A stretch of 64,000 bases of DNA from NCBI GenBank assembly GCA_016271365.2, contig CM057449.1, forward strand, positions 1,568,434,501-1,568,498,500. The letters run 5' to 3'. This DNA is from Neoceratodus forsteri. Taxonomy: Eukaryota > Chordata > Ceratodontiformes > Ceratodontidae. A model generated the notes under the pieces. The model made no database searches and had not been told where the DNA came from. It saw nothing but the letters and a program-made list of their open reading frames with translations. The translations under genes were made by a program, and so were the position numbers. Of this stretch, positions 45,630 to 56,851 are shown in pieces (position 1 is the first letter of the stretch; the number at the start of each line of letters is the position of its first letter).

Positions 45630-48280
45630 TATTAGGGTTGAGTAAGCACTTTAATGGTTAAACCCCAATTTCTGCACCTTGATAACTTTGCCCCTGTTCA
45701 ACAGATTTCTATTAAATTTGGAAACTACAGACATGGTTCCAGGATCTCTGATTCTTGAAAATATTGTAGCAATTGGTTCAGTAAGGACAAAGTTACAGAG
45801 GGGCAAAAATCCCCCAAATCACCAAAATTAAGACCTTTTTTTTTTTGCTCAACTATAACTAAAACAAAACTAGGAGGATTTGAAACCTAAAACGTGCAGG
45901 TTTCATAGAGTTTTGCCCAAGCTGTGTGCTTTTTTGTTTTTATTTCCCAAAGTTAAGTAGTTTTTGAATTATTTAGCAAAAAATGTTCTACTTGTGAGAA
46001 TACACAGTTTAAAAAATCAACATTCTAAAGCTAAATGTATTTTTGCGACAAAAATAAAGCTATGTTGTTGTATTACAAAACTGTATTTTCTCAACTGGCA
46101 TGGCCAGCTGCCTGCTGCCGAATGCTATCCCGCCATTTTCATTCAGCATAGATGGGGATGGATGGGTGTGTGGCCCCGGCCCTGCTGAGTGTGCTGTGTG
46201 TGGCTCTGTATACCATTAGCCGCATTGATGGCTTTATTTGTTTCAACTAACTGGACACTAGAGGGGGCCCAATCTCTGGTGTCATATTTTTGTATGATCT
46301 GACACCGGGGTGCCCACCTCCGGTGTCAGTTCATTCCCCCTCCCCTCTGTATGCCCCCCCGACACACTATCTGAATTTTACCACACCGGAGGGCCAAATC
46401 CCCATTGTCAGCATTCACAAACTCCCCACCCAGCAATCTGGGACACTGAGGTGCCCACTCCTGTGCCCAAGATAGCATGCTGACACTGAGGTGCCCTATT
46501 CCCAGAGTCAGAAATAACTGTTACTGTTCCTGAAAAAAACAAAGCCATCCCATGATGTCTCTGCATTTTTTTAACCTGAAATAAAGAAAATGGTCCCCCA
46601 TCATTGCTGCCATCCGCAACCCCCCATCATGACCCTCCCACCCAGCATACAGCACCCTACCCCTTAACTAAACTTACTGAGCCAAGGTCCAATGCCGTAA
46701 TCCTATCTGGACTGGAGACATTTCTTCACTCTTCTATGCTGAACTGGGAACTGAGAAAAACAGATAAGTGCATTAGAATGTATTTTTAAATTATGTTTTG
46801 AATGTATCTTCATAACTTGGTCATTTTTAGGTATATTTTCACCAAATTTTCAACAGTTCTACCATGCTGCACTGACATGAAATTTGTCGACTGGCACACA
46901 ATGGTACAATACTGAGAGTCAACAGTGTGCCGTCAGGAGCAGAAGGTGTTTTTTGGGGGGGCCACATCCCCATGTGGGGGGCTCTGCCCTCTGCACTCCC
47001 CCCACATTTTAGATTATCAACTCTGAGTCAGAGTTGTTTCGTTGAGGGGCAAAATCATGGCAGACAGCTGTGTCAGCAATACTGCGGACCGTTACAGTGA
47101 ACTGCAGATTTTGTCACTGTAATGGTCTTCGCGGTATTGCCATTACTGTCTGAACGGTATACCATTTTCAACATGACTTTTTGGGACCCCACCTTATGAA
47201 CACTGATGGTTAAATTACATTAATTGGGCCTGGAAGGTGATTTCGTGGTTGCTGTATGAAATCACCTTTCGGGCCCAATTAACATAATTTCACCACCAAC
47301 GTTAATAAATAGGGTCCCAAAAAGGCCATGTTGGAAATTTGGTGAAACAATATGTAAAAATGACCTAGTTATGGGCATACATTGACATTTTTCTTTGCAC
47401 GCTCATAACTTTGGTAATTTACAATATTTTGACCCAAAATTTTGAACATAGCCATTTTTTCACACCACCTCATGAACATTACAGCTGCCATTTTTCACAT
47501 ACTGGCTAAAATGTGTTTTCACGCGTGTGGCCCAAAATGATGTTTTGGCAGGGATTTGAACATTTTCACCTATTGGGTTCATAAGGTGGGGTCATAAAAA
47601 GACTATGTTGAAAGTCTGGGGTCAAAATATTAAAAAAAAAACAAAGTTATTGAGGTATGTTGTAATTTATCTATGCACACTCATTATTTTCAATATTTAA
47701 ACCCCAAATTTTCAGCATAACCATTTTGTCACATCACCTCATAAATGTGACAATCGTTGCTTTTCAAATCCTGGGCAACAAATGATTTTGCACTACTAGG
47801 GTGAAATTATAGTTTGTCCAGTATGATATTAAATGACACCTGCCATGTTCAGAAGAAGGGAGTAATAAAAAGGCTCTGCTGAAATGTTGGGGTCAGAATG
47901 TCACACAAAAAAAATTATGAAGCAATGTTGTTTGCAGGGATGTCCATTTGCCCAGTGGGGACGACGTTGTCTTCCCGTGCCAGTGACCTAAGTTCAGGAG
48001 TGAACTCAGTGAGCCAGTTTAATGGGCCAAGGCTGCTGGGGAAGGTGCTGCAGCATGCAGCACCAGCCCCAGCCTGGGTAGGGGTGAAGCAGTGTTTTGG
48101 GGCAGACACAACATCTTGTGGTGGACCAGGGAGCCTTTCCTCACAAAGTACTGACATGCATGTTAAGGCTTGATGGGCCCATGCACTGTCTCCAGTATTG
48201 TATTTATTTCATTTTGTGCAGGTCCCAAAGTGACCTACACAAATGAGGATTCAATTCCACTATCAGAAAAAGAAGGGAAA
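45630..48280 (+). repeat. Composite palindromic repeat, copy B (plus orientation)
   Basis: Starts with TTAGGGTTGAGTAAGCACTT and proceeds through a terminal block (to about 46,000), a block with TGACACCGGGGTGCCC and GGGACACTGAGGTGCCC (46,290-46,510; similar to 59,400-59,470), and a linker (46,590-46,790; similar to 59,540-59,760). Next are three palindrome units (46,800-47,380 with an insertion, 47,385-47,660 and 47,660-47,930) and a block ending AATGAGGATTCAATTCC near 48,242-48,258. No protein motif. It faces copy C across the small palindrome at 48,281-48,865. Confidence 0.75.
46868..47160. mobile_element. Insertion in palindrome unit 1 of copy B, related to 25,093-25,510
   Basis: It separates the two halves of the first palindrome unit. 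The core (46,950-47,040) is C- and G-rich with CCCCATGTGGGGGGCTCTGC and the perfect 19-bp palindrome CAACTCTGAGTCAGAGTTG at 47,018-47,036. A second dyad near 47,085-47,150 pairs CCGTTACAGTGA with TCACTGTAATGG. Confidence 0.6.
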
Positions 48281-48865
48281 TTAATTGCAAAAAAAAACTA
48301 CATTAATGCAGACATTAGGGTTGAAAAACACAAAGCACGCAAAGTAAGAAAATGGAAAAACATTAGGATTTTGGGTCTCCTGAGTATTGGCAGATCAGTG
48401 GTGTAGTCTTCCTTAGATTTGTCAGCCCTAATGACCACCCCTTCCCCTGACCAAACGAGATCAGGTATGATCTCTTTTCTTCATGCAGGGTCCACAGGGC
48501 CCTGCATGAAGAAAGCTACAGCAGATTCTGTTGGCAACATGTGGCGAGCCATACTTCTCTACCTTTGAAGAGTATATCACTATGAGGCACTAGCTCGCAG
48601 CTGCACTTTATGATTCAAACAGGAGGCTACGGGCTGGTGGGATTGGGGTAGGCATTAGGGTTGACAACCCCCAAGGAAGACCCCACCACTGATTTGCCAA
48701 GACTCCGGAGACCCAAAACCCTAATATTTTTTCATTTTGCTGCTTGGGGGGGTGGGTGTTGGGCATTAGGGTTGGGAACCCTAACGCCATATTTCCCTAC
48801 TTTTGTGGCATTAAAGAGCAGCTGACGCCCATGGAAAAATATTGGAAAACATAATATTTAAACAC
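48281..48865. repeat. TTAGGG-containing palindrome, copy T1
   Basis: The left half reads ATTAATGCAGACATTAGGGTTG and ATTAGGATTTTGGGTCTCC; the right half carries the complements (GGAGACCCAAAACCCTAA, AACCCTAACGCC). The centre holds about 200 bp of extra sequence with a small perfect hairpin, CTTCATGCAGGG / CCCTGCATGAAG (48,479-48,511). Related modules lie at 51.78, 57.97 and 60.97 kb. Confidence 0.75.
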
Positions 48866-49260
48866 AATTCAGGTTGCATTTCCTATATCTTTGATAAATT
48901 TTTCCTCTCCATTATTCATTACTAAATAAATCCCACAAAACAAGATCTTTATCTCTTAGTGTTCGTATGCCTCTATAGCTTATTCCCTACTTGACATTAT
49001 AATGCTCTGCTGTGACATCACAGTTTGTTGCCATGGGAATAACTGTGATGTCACAAGCAGAGTATGATGCCATCAGGTTGGGAATCAGCAGTAGGAGCTG
49101 ATGAACCTTCAAGGAACCACTATCCTGTTTTTGTGCATATGTCCTCAGTAATAAATAATGGTGATAAGAAATACAGAGCTAATAAGAAATATAAGCTGCC
49201 TTGTGTTCAAATATTATGTTTAGCAAAGTTCTTCTAGAGGTGTCAGTGGCTCTTTAAGTT
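48866..49260. other. Sequence with a 59-bp hairpin (49,005-49,062)
   Basis: CTCTGCTGTGACATCACAG and CTGTGATGTCACAAGCAGAG are inverted around GTTGCCATGGGAATAAC. The arms contain TGACATCA and the loop resembles an RFX-type X-box. Whether it is regulatory or merely a tiny MITE cannot be judged. Nothing else is recognised. Confidence 0.6.
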
Positions 49261-51590
49261 ACCCTGACTGGTACATTAATGAAGTTTTTTGTAGAGAATG
49301 TCCTTACTTTGTGAGATAGTATAATTGTATTCTCATTTGCCCATCCCTCCATACATGCATACATGTATGTTGCTGTGGATTTCTGCCAAAACAGCAACCA
49401 AACTGTCAGCATAGCTTTATTATTATCCCACCTCATGAACCCCATGCTTTGTATTTTCAAATCCCCACCAAAACATCATTCCACACCATAGGTGTGAAAA
49501 CACATTTTGGCCAGGATTTTAAAAATGACAGCTGTCACATTCATGAGGTGGTGTAAAAAATGGTTATGTTGAAAGTTTGGGGTCAAAATATTTAAAATTA
49601 CCAGAGTTACAAGTGATCATAGTAAAATTTAAATGGATGCACTTAACTTTTCCATTTTTACATATTCTGACCCCAAATTTTCAACATGGCCTTCTTATGA
49701 CCCCACCTCAGGAACAAGTGTGGTGAAAATTTTTAAATCTCACCCCCAAAGGTGATTGTACCAAATGACAGCAAAATCACCTTTCAAGTAGGATTTGCAT
49801 AATTCCATCATCATTGTTCTTGAGGTGGGTTTCTCAAAAGGCCATGATGAAAATGTGGGTTCAAAATATGTAAAAATGGCAAAGTTACATATCAAAGATG
49901 AAAACACCATTGAAATGCATTGAACCGCACTTACTTTAGTTTCTCATATTGCAGTAGGCCATTTCAGTAGCAAGATGTGTCTTTGATTGGAGAGTGGATC
50001 TTGGCCCTGTGATGTGTTCAGGTGTGGTAGGGTATGGGGGGTGTACTGAGAGGTGTGGGGTGGTGGGTACTAAGCGGGAGGTGTGGTTGGGGGGGCAGAT
50101 CAGCGAGGGACATTTTTATTTTTTGAGGCAAAAAACAATCAAGAGACCGTTTTCTTTATTTCAGCATGGGGACAGTGATCAGAGGATGGGGGGGTGCCAC
50201 TAGACACCAGGAAAAGATTGATTATTTACGAGGACAGCAATCAGATGGTGGGGGGTGCCTCTAGACACCAAGGAAAGATTTATTATTTAAGGGGATGGTG
50301 ATCAAAGGGTGGAGGGTGCTACTAGGGGGATGGCAATCAGAGGGTGGGGGTACCACTGGACACCAGAGAAAGATTTGTTATTTACAGGGACAGTGGTCGG
50401 TGGGTGAGAGGTGCCACTAGACACCAGGGAAAGATGTATTATTTATGGAGATGGTGATCAGAGGGTGGGGGGGTGCCCCTAGACACAAGAGAAAGATGTA
50501 TTATTTACAGGGACAGTGACTGGAGGGTGGGGGTGCCATTAGACACCAGGGAAAGATCTATTATTTATGAAGATGTTGATAGGAGGGTGGAGGATGCCAC
50601 TAGACACCAGGGAAAGATTTATTATTTAAGGGGAGAGCAATTTGAGGTTGGAGGGTGCCACCAGACACTAGGGAAAGATGAGTTATTTAAGGGGATGGTG
50701 AACAGAGGGTGGGAGTGCCACTAGACACTAAAAAAAGGTGGCTCACTGCTCTCACTGCAGCCCACAGCACTAGAGAAAGGTGGCTCACTGCTCTCACTGC
50801 AGCCCGCAGCATGAGTTCCAGCTGCAGCTGCAGAAGTCAAGAATGTCCCACTGTTCTTATATTGAGAACGTGAGTCAACGACTCCTCTCGCTAAGCTGAG
50901 CACCCTAGATTTGGGGTGTCCAGGAAAGGTATTTCTGTCAACTTTAAAAACAAACACCAGAATCTAGCTAAATGAGGCCTGTTTACCTAGGTTCTGGTGT
51001 TTGTTTTTTAAAGTGCCAGCATTTTTATGTATTTTCCATGCTTGTTGGTTTGTGGGGAATAGCAACAAGATGGCAGTTCTCATGGCACAAAGAACTGTTT
51101 GGTATTGTGCCAACCAAGTGGTAAGAAACCAAAAAGGGTCCTGCAACATCCAATTTTTCATTTCATGCCAGAACATTAACTCAAAATCTCTACTGCTCAT
51201 GCTCAGAATGGGAGAAACAAAACTTTAAAGCCTTATAACTCTGTAACAATTTAATATTTTTTCACCAGACCTTTCAAAGGCACTACCTTAGGACATCCCA
51301 CATGTCCCTGCAAGTTTGGGGAAAAATGCATTCCATATACTGTAGGCTTAGATGAGACCAAAAAAAAACATGTGACGTATAGGAAAAAAATAGACATTTT
51401 TAGAAAATGACATATGCAGATCTCAGACACCGCACATGCTGCCATCACAAAACACTCTACAGATCAAGACCTTGCCTACTAGACAATACATGCAAAATTT
51501 TAGCTGATTTAGTCAAACGGTGTCAAAGCTGCTAATGTGCAAAGTTAAGGGTTTAACATTGAACAGGCTACTGAACCCTAAGTATAGGGG
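49261..51590 (-). repeat. Composite palindromic repeat, copy C (minus orientation)
   Basis: In plus coordinates: block with TTTGTGAGATAGTATAATTG (49,305-49,330), two palindrome units (49,375-49,615 and 49,640-49,890), linker (49,930-50,160; inverted match to 3211-3390), about ten 60-bp minisatellite units (50,165-50,735), a block with AAAACAAACACCAGAATCTAG (50,940-51,240; inverted match to 58.74-59.0 kb), and a terminal block ending CTGAACCCTAAGTATAGGGG at 51,590. Apparent small frames in the minisatellite are translations of the repeat. Confidence 0.82.
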
Positions 51591-51606
51591 CAGGACCATG
51601 CCCGCA

Positions 51607-51751
51607 TACAGTGAAGCCCACCAGGATGAAGCACAGTGTGACAGGTTTACTGCATGACAAAAGGGATTAACTCCCATTAAAATTACATTGTTTGCTGAAG
51701 TAACCCTACTGCAGAATTCTGCAGTGCTGCTCTTCATCCTGGTGGGCTTCA

Positions 51752-51756
<5 letters not shown>
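51607..51756. mobile_element. MITE with perfect 25-bp terminal inverted repeats (including TA)
   Basis: The left end, TACAGTGAAGCCCACC onward to GATGAAG (51,607-51,631), and the right end (51,732-51,756) are exact reverse complements over 25 bases. The outermost TA pairs probably are the target duplication, giving a 146-bp non-coding Tc1/mariner-type MITE. A perfect 18-bp palindrome, ACTGCAGAATTCTGCAGT, lies inside at 51,708-51,725. It abuts copy C on one side and a (TA)n tract on the other. Confidence 0.93.
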
Positions 51757-51784
<28 letters not shown>

Positions 51785-52100
51785 TCTTTTGCAAAATTAT
51801 TAATGCAATATTTAGGGTTCAGGCCAAAGTGACAAAAGTACAGAATGTGGCTTTAGGGTTTCCAACCCCAAAACCCCAATGTCACCCCTAAACCAAATCG
51901 GGGTGGAGTCTCCCTAGGGGTTGTCAACCCTAAACCTCACCACATTTGGTGTGTAGGTTTCTAGAGTGCATAGAATGGGGTGAGCTTTAGGGTTGACAAC
52001 CCCTAGGAAAACTCCTTAGAGTCAAATTTCCCTACTTTTGTGGCTTTAGCCTGAACCCTAACTGTTGCATTAATGCAGTTTTTTACAAAGAATTTTGTTA
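51757..52100. repeat. (TA)n and TTAGGG-containing palindrome, copy T2
   Basis: (TA)n at about 51,755-51,781 leads into a palindrome. The left half has AATGCAATATTTAGGGTTCAGG and CCTAGGGGTTGTCAACCCTA; the right half has the complements (TAGGGTTGACAACCCCTAGG, CCTGAACCCTAACTGTTGCATT). Arms are about 150 nt with one deletion. Confidence 0.85.
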
Positions 52101-52265
52101 CTTTTTGAGATAGTAAAATGGTATCCTTATTTTCCTGTTGGAGTGCAGGTCCCTCTGGGCCCTACACTCCCATACATCTGTACTTTTTGAGATAGTATTA
52201 TTGTATCCTTATTTGTCTGACTGAGCGCAGGGCCCAGAGGTCCCTGTGTTCTTATCCTTCATAGA

Positions 52266-52324
<59 letters not shown>

Positions 52325-52335
52325 TTATGGGTAAG
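52101..52335. repeat. Tandem block with TTTTTGAGATAGTA and (TA)n(GT)n
   Basis: ACTTTTTGAGATAGTA plus a TATCCTTATTT word occurs twice about 85 bp apart (near 52,096 and 52,182), each followed by GGTCCCTCTGGGCCCT-like inverted words. A (TA)n(GT)n microsatellite follows at 52,268-52,324. The same block lies in copy C at 49.3 kb. Confidence 0.7.
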
Positions 52336-53642
52336 CACAGGGCCCTCCATTTGTAGAACAACAGCAACCAAATTTTCAAGATAGCCTTCCTATTACCCCA
52401 CCTCATCAATCCGGTAGTAAAAATTGTCAAATCCCCACCAAAACCTCATTCCACACCACCACAGTATAATTCTGCAGCACCAGCATGAAAAGACATTTTG
52501 GCCAAGATTTGAAAAATGACAGCTGTCACATTCATGAGGTGGTGTAAAGAAATGACTACTGTATGTTGATAATTTGGGTTTAAAATATTGAAAATTAAGA
52601 AAGTTACGAGTGAACATAGCAAAATGTCAACAGATGAGCACAACTTTGCCATTGTAGCATATTTTGACCCCAAATTTTCAACATACCCTTCTTATGACAC
52701 TACCTCATCAACAAGTATGGTGAAAACCTTGAAATCCTAACCAAAAGGTGATTTCACCAACTGACTGCAAAATTGCCTTTTGAGCAGAATTTGCAAAATG
52801 ACACAAACATTGTTCAAGAGGTGGGGTATCAAAAAGGGCATGCTGAAACTTGGTGTCAAAATCTTGAAAAATGATGAAGTTATGCACCAAAGTTGAAAAC
52901 CCCATTGAAACACATTGATTCCCCATATGAAAAAATGATCTTTTTTCGTGAGTCTTCATACAAAACAAGAATCTTTTTTCATATCACGAGTCATGAAACA
53001 AGATTTATAATCCTAAAAAAACAACATTTTAAGGGCATTTCTGCAATAGTTAAGTGCATAATCCAGCTAAGGGGGTCCTGATAAGCAACCTACATTTGTT
53101 GGTTGCTCTTAGGAATGTCATTTTTGTGGGTTTTCAAATGCAAATTTTTATGGAAAAAGGGAAAACAAGATGGCAGCAAAAGAAACAATGATTTTCCCCT
53201 CATGAAAAAAGATTAACTCATGTGAAAAAATATTCTTTTTGCTTTTCATACAGCTATTTTTCAGTGCTTACTGAGCATGCTTAGAACAATTTTGGAACAG
53301 ATTAATATTTTTTCACCAAACAAGCAAAAGGCACATCTGTGGGTCAGCCCCTTTCTACCCAGAAAATTTAAGGCCAAAATTAAAACTGTATGGGCAATAG
53401 CCAAGCTGATAGAAAAAACATTCAAACCAATAGGGAAAAAATCTGAAAAATTCACTTTTTGCATTATCTGTATTTTGGAATCCGCACATCTGACTGGAAC
53501 AAAACTTGTAACTCAAGAAATCTGCCCCACTAGTCCATGCACGCAAAATTTTATGCAAATCCATTGAACAGTTGCAAAGTTATTAAAGTGCAAAACTTGA
53601 GATTTAACATTGAAGTGCCCATACAACCCTAAATATAGGGGC
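52336..53642 (-). repeat. Composite palindromic repeat, copy D (minus orientation)
   Basis: Two palindrome units (52,366-52,610 and 52,640-52,880) are followed by a middle block (52,900-53,260) and a terminal block ending ACAACCCTAAATATAGGGG near 53,641. The minisatellite and its linker are absent. Terminal words TAATATTTTTTCACCA and ACTTTGC...TTAACATTGAA match copies C and E. Confidence 0.78.
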
Positions 53643-53781
53643 TCTACTGTGACTCCATAATATATAGGGTATATGACATGGTCTGATTGAAGATATCATA
53701 TTTATCTTCATGAGAGGCCAATGATATCATGAAATTTCACAAGTGATGAAGCCACGAGTACAGTACAACATATGTTTTGGA
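53643..53781. other. Unassigned; contains a word repeated inverted at 57.9 kb
   Basis: TACAACATATGTTTTGG (53,764-53,780) recurs as its reverse complement at 57,931-57,947, bracketing the tandemly duplicated region. No gene is seen. Confidence 0.5.
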
Positions 53782-55315
53782 CAGTGGTGGATCCAGGTGG
53801 GTGCAGGGGGTAGGTGCACCCCTCATTGTAATTTACTTGCTTGCTCCTGCTGTATATGTTTCACAATGATAGTTAAGTAATTTATCTGGCTGATCCTGCC
53901 ATTTTCTGACATTTAAATAAGTTATCTGGTGCTTGGCCCAGTACTCTTCTCAATATTCCTCAATGACTTCCCGTCAGTATATACAACAACATCATCCATC
54001 CATATGTACGCTGATGGCACAGTCCTGTTCACCTCTGGTCATTCCCTCTCAGATGTCCAAACCAGTCTCCAATTGGACTTTGACAAGTTCCAGTACTGGT
54101 TTAGTGTTCATCAACTCTCCCTAAATGCCAAAAAGACTATCTCCATGACCTTTGACAAGAGGCAGAGACTCTCTAGGCTCACCACCCTACCTTCCTTCCA
54201 CACCCTAGATGGGACTTCCTGGAGGACACCTCCTTCTTCAGATACCTTGGGGTCTGGCTTGACCAGCACCTCAACTTTTCTGGACATGTGGACGCTATTC
54301 TGAAAAAAATGCACCCCAAGCCAGGCGCCCTTTTCAGGAACTGTAACTGTCTACCTCTACTGGCTGGGCATGAAGTAGTCCAGAAAATGATTCTCCCAAT
54401 CTTTGACTACTGTGATGTAGTTTACAGTGCTGCCCCGAAGTCTGCCTTAGCCAGATTGGACTCCCTCTTCAACTCCTTCTGTCACTTCACACTTGACTCG
54501 CCACCCCACACTCACTACTGTGATCTTTACCACTCACTCGCTTTCCCCTCACTTACCAACCGTTACCTCACCCATATTACAAAATTCACCTCTAAATTCT
54601 GGTTCAACTCTCTCCCCTCCTACCTCACTTCTGCACTGTTTCTCCCATCATCCCCTGAACACTCACTTAGATCCACTGATGCCAGGACACTGGCTATCCC
54701 CTGCAGATGCACCTCTGCTGGCCAGTCTGCTTTCTCTCACTACAGTACTTCCCTAAGCTCTGGAACTCGCTACCATCTCAAATCAGACACTCATCATCTC
54801 CTCATTCTATCTCCAAAGCCCTCTTTAACTACTACGCCTCAAATTGCTCATGCCCCTAGCTGTACCAAATTTTGATCTCTGCACCGATTAATACTTGAAT
54901 AGGGCTTCTACTGTGACATATGCGGTAGCAGCTCTCTAGCACTTGCTTAACCAAATAGCACTTAATATTTGTCCAGTAGTCCTATTCGGGTGACATTCTA
55001 AGTACTTGACTGTATCTTATGTATTATGTTATGTATGTCTGTAACTCACACCGTATGTATTTGTTCACACTATTCTCAATCATGTAATGGCACTCTGCTA
55101 GTGCTGACTGTATTATTATCATGGAATTGTACTCTGTATAAATGTCTCCCCATACCCTCTCCCCAAGGATGCACCGTGAGGTGAGAACTTGTTGTTCAGT
55201 GTGCCTTTTCTAGTGAAACTTTTCAATAAATAAATAAATTGGCCTTGAGTAAAGATAAATACGATACCTTCAGTCAGACCAGGTCATGTTCTGTTTATAC
55301 AGCATATCATTTGAG
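53782..55315 (+). repeat. 1.535-kb tandem unit 1 with a 5'-truncated LINE
   Basis: Leader of 150 bp (CAGTGGTGGATCCAGGTGGG onward), then a LINE RT C-terminal part from about 53,930 (LGPVLFSIFLNDFPSVY), a 3' end at AATAAATAAATAAATT near 55,242, and about 75 bp of trailing sequence. The catalytic box reads MYADGT (YADG instead of YADD). One base is missing near 54,212 relative to unit 2, which shifts the frame after TLDGTS; the frame downstream (54,288-54,875) reads MHPKPGALFRNCNCLPLLAG. The LINE looks like a CR1/L2-group or Rex1-like element; the clade is not certain. Confidence 0.88.
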
Positions 55316-56851
55316 CAGTGGTGGATCCAGGTGGGTGCAGGGGGTAGGTGCACCCCTCATTGTAATTTACTTGCTTGCTCCTGCTGTATATGTTTCACAA
55401 TGATAGTTAAGTAACTTATCTGGCTGATCCTGCCATTTTCTGACATTTAAATAAGTTATCTGGTGCTTGGCCCAGTACTCTTCTCAATATTCCTCAATGA
55501 CTTCCCGTCAGTATATACAACAACATCATCCATCCATATGTACACTGATGGCACAGTCCTGTTCACCTCTGGTCATTCCCTCTCAGATGTCCAAACCAGT
55601 CTCCAATTGGACTTTGACAAGTTCCAGTACTGGTTTAGTGTTCATCAACTCTCCCTAAATGCCAAAAAGACTATCTCCATGACCTTTGACAAGAGGCAGA
55701 GACTCTCTAGGCTCACCACCCTACCTTCCTTCCACACCCTAGATGGGACTTCCCTGGAGGACACCTCCTTCTTCAGATACCTTGGGGTCTGGCTTGACCA
55801 GCACCTCAACTTTTCTGGACATGTGGACGCTATTCTGAAAAAAATGCACCCCAAGCCAGGCGCCCTTTTCAGGAACTGTAACTGTCTACCTCTACTGGCT
55901 AGGCATGAACTAGTCCAGAAAATGATTCTCCCAATCTTTGACTACTGTGATGTAGTTTACAGTGCTGCCCCGAAGTCTGCCTTAGCCAGATTGGACTCCC
56001 TCTTCAACTCCTTCTGTCACTTCACACTTGACTCGCCACCCCACACTCACCACTGTGATCTTTACCACTCACTCGCTTTCCCCTCACTTACCAACCGTCA
56101 CCTCACCCATATTACAAAATTCACCTCTAAATTCTGGTTCAACTCTCTCCCCTCCTACCTCACTTCTGCACTGTTTCTCCCATCATCCCCTGAACACTCA
56201 CTTAGATCCACTGATGCCAGGACACTGGCTATCCCCCGCAGATGCACCTCTGCTGGCCAGTCTGCTTTCTCTCACTACAGTACTTCCCTAAGCTCTGGAA
56301 CTCGCTACCATCTCAAATCAGACACTCATCATCTCCTCATTCTATCTCCAAAGCCCTCTTTAACTACTACGCCTCAAATTGCTCATGCCCCTAGCTGTAC
56401 CAAATTTTGATCTCTGCACCGATTAATACTTGAATAGGGCTTCTACTGTGACATATGCGGTAGCAGCTCTCTAGCACTTGCTTAACCAAATAGCACTTAA
56501 TATTTGTCCAGTAGTCCTATTCGTGTGACATTCTAAGTACTTGACTGTATCTTATGTATTATGTTATGTATGTCTGTAACTCACACCGTATGTATTTGTT
56601 CACACTATTCTCAATCATGTAATGGCACTCTGCTAGTGCTGACTGTATTATTATCATGGAATTGTACTCTGTATAAATGTCTCCCCATACCCTCTCCCCA
56701 AGGATGCACCGTGAGGTGAGCAACTTGTTGTTCAGTGTGCCTTTTCTAGTGAAACTTTTCAATAAATAAATAAATTGGCCTTGAGTAAAGATAAATACGA
56801 TACCTTCAGTCAGACCAGGTCATGTTCTGTTTATACAGCATATCATTTGAG
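55316..56851 (+). repeat. 1.535-kb tandem unit 2; LINE frame open for 315 codons
   Basis: Nearly identical to unit 1; I counted about ten differences. The LINE reading frame is continuous (55,463-56,410), from LGPVLFSIFLND through SLQLDFDKFQYWF, SLNAKKTISM, FFRYLGVWLDQHLNFSGHV, PIFDYCDVVYSAAP and PSLTNRHLTHITKF to the stop. The catalytic box reads MYTDGT, with two of four residues altered, so it cannot be an active RT even though the frame is open. No start codon of its own is present; it is a truncated 3' piece. Confidence 0.88.

Noticed and set aside
48300..48860. TTAGGG / CCCTAA words as an interstitial telomere
   Set aside because: The words occur singly and symmetrically within palindromes, not as tandem hexamers.
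50473..50724. An 83-codon open frame with repeated PLDTRER-like units as a repeat protein
   Set aside because: It is the translation of the 60-bp minisatellite; the same sequence is non-coding in the other copies.
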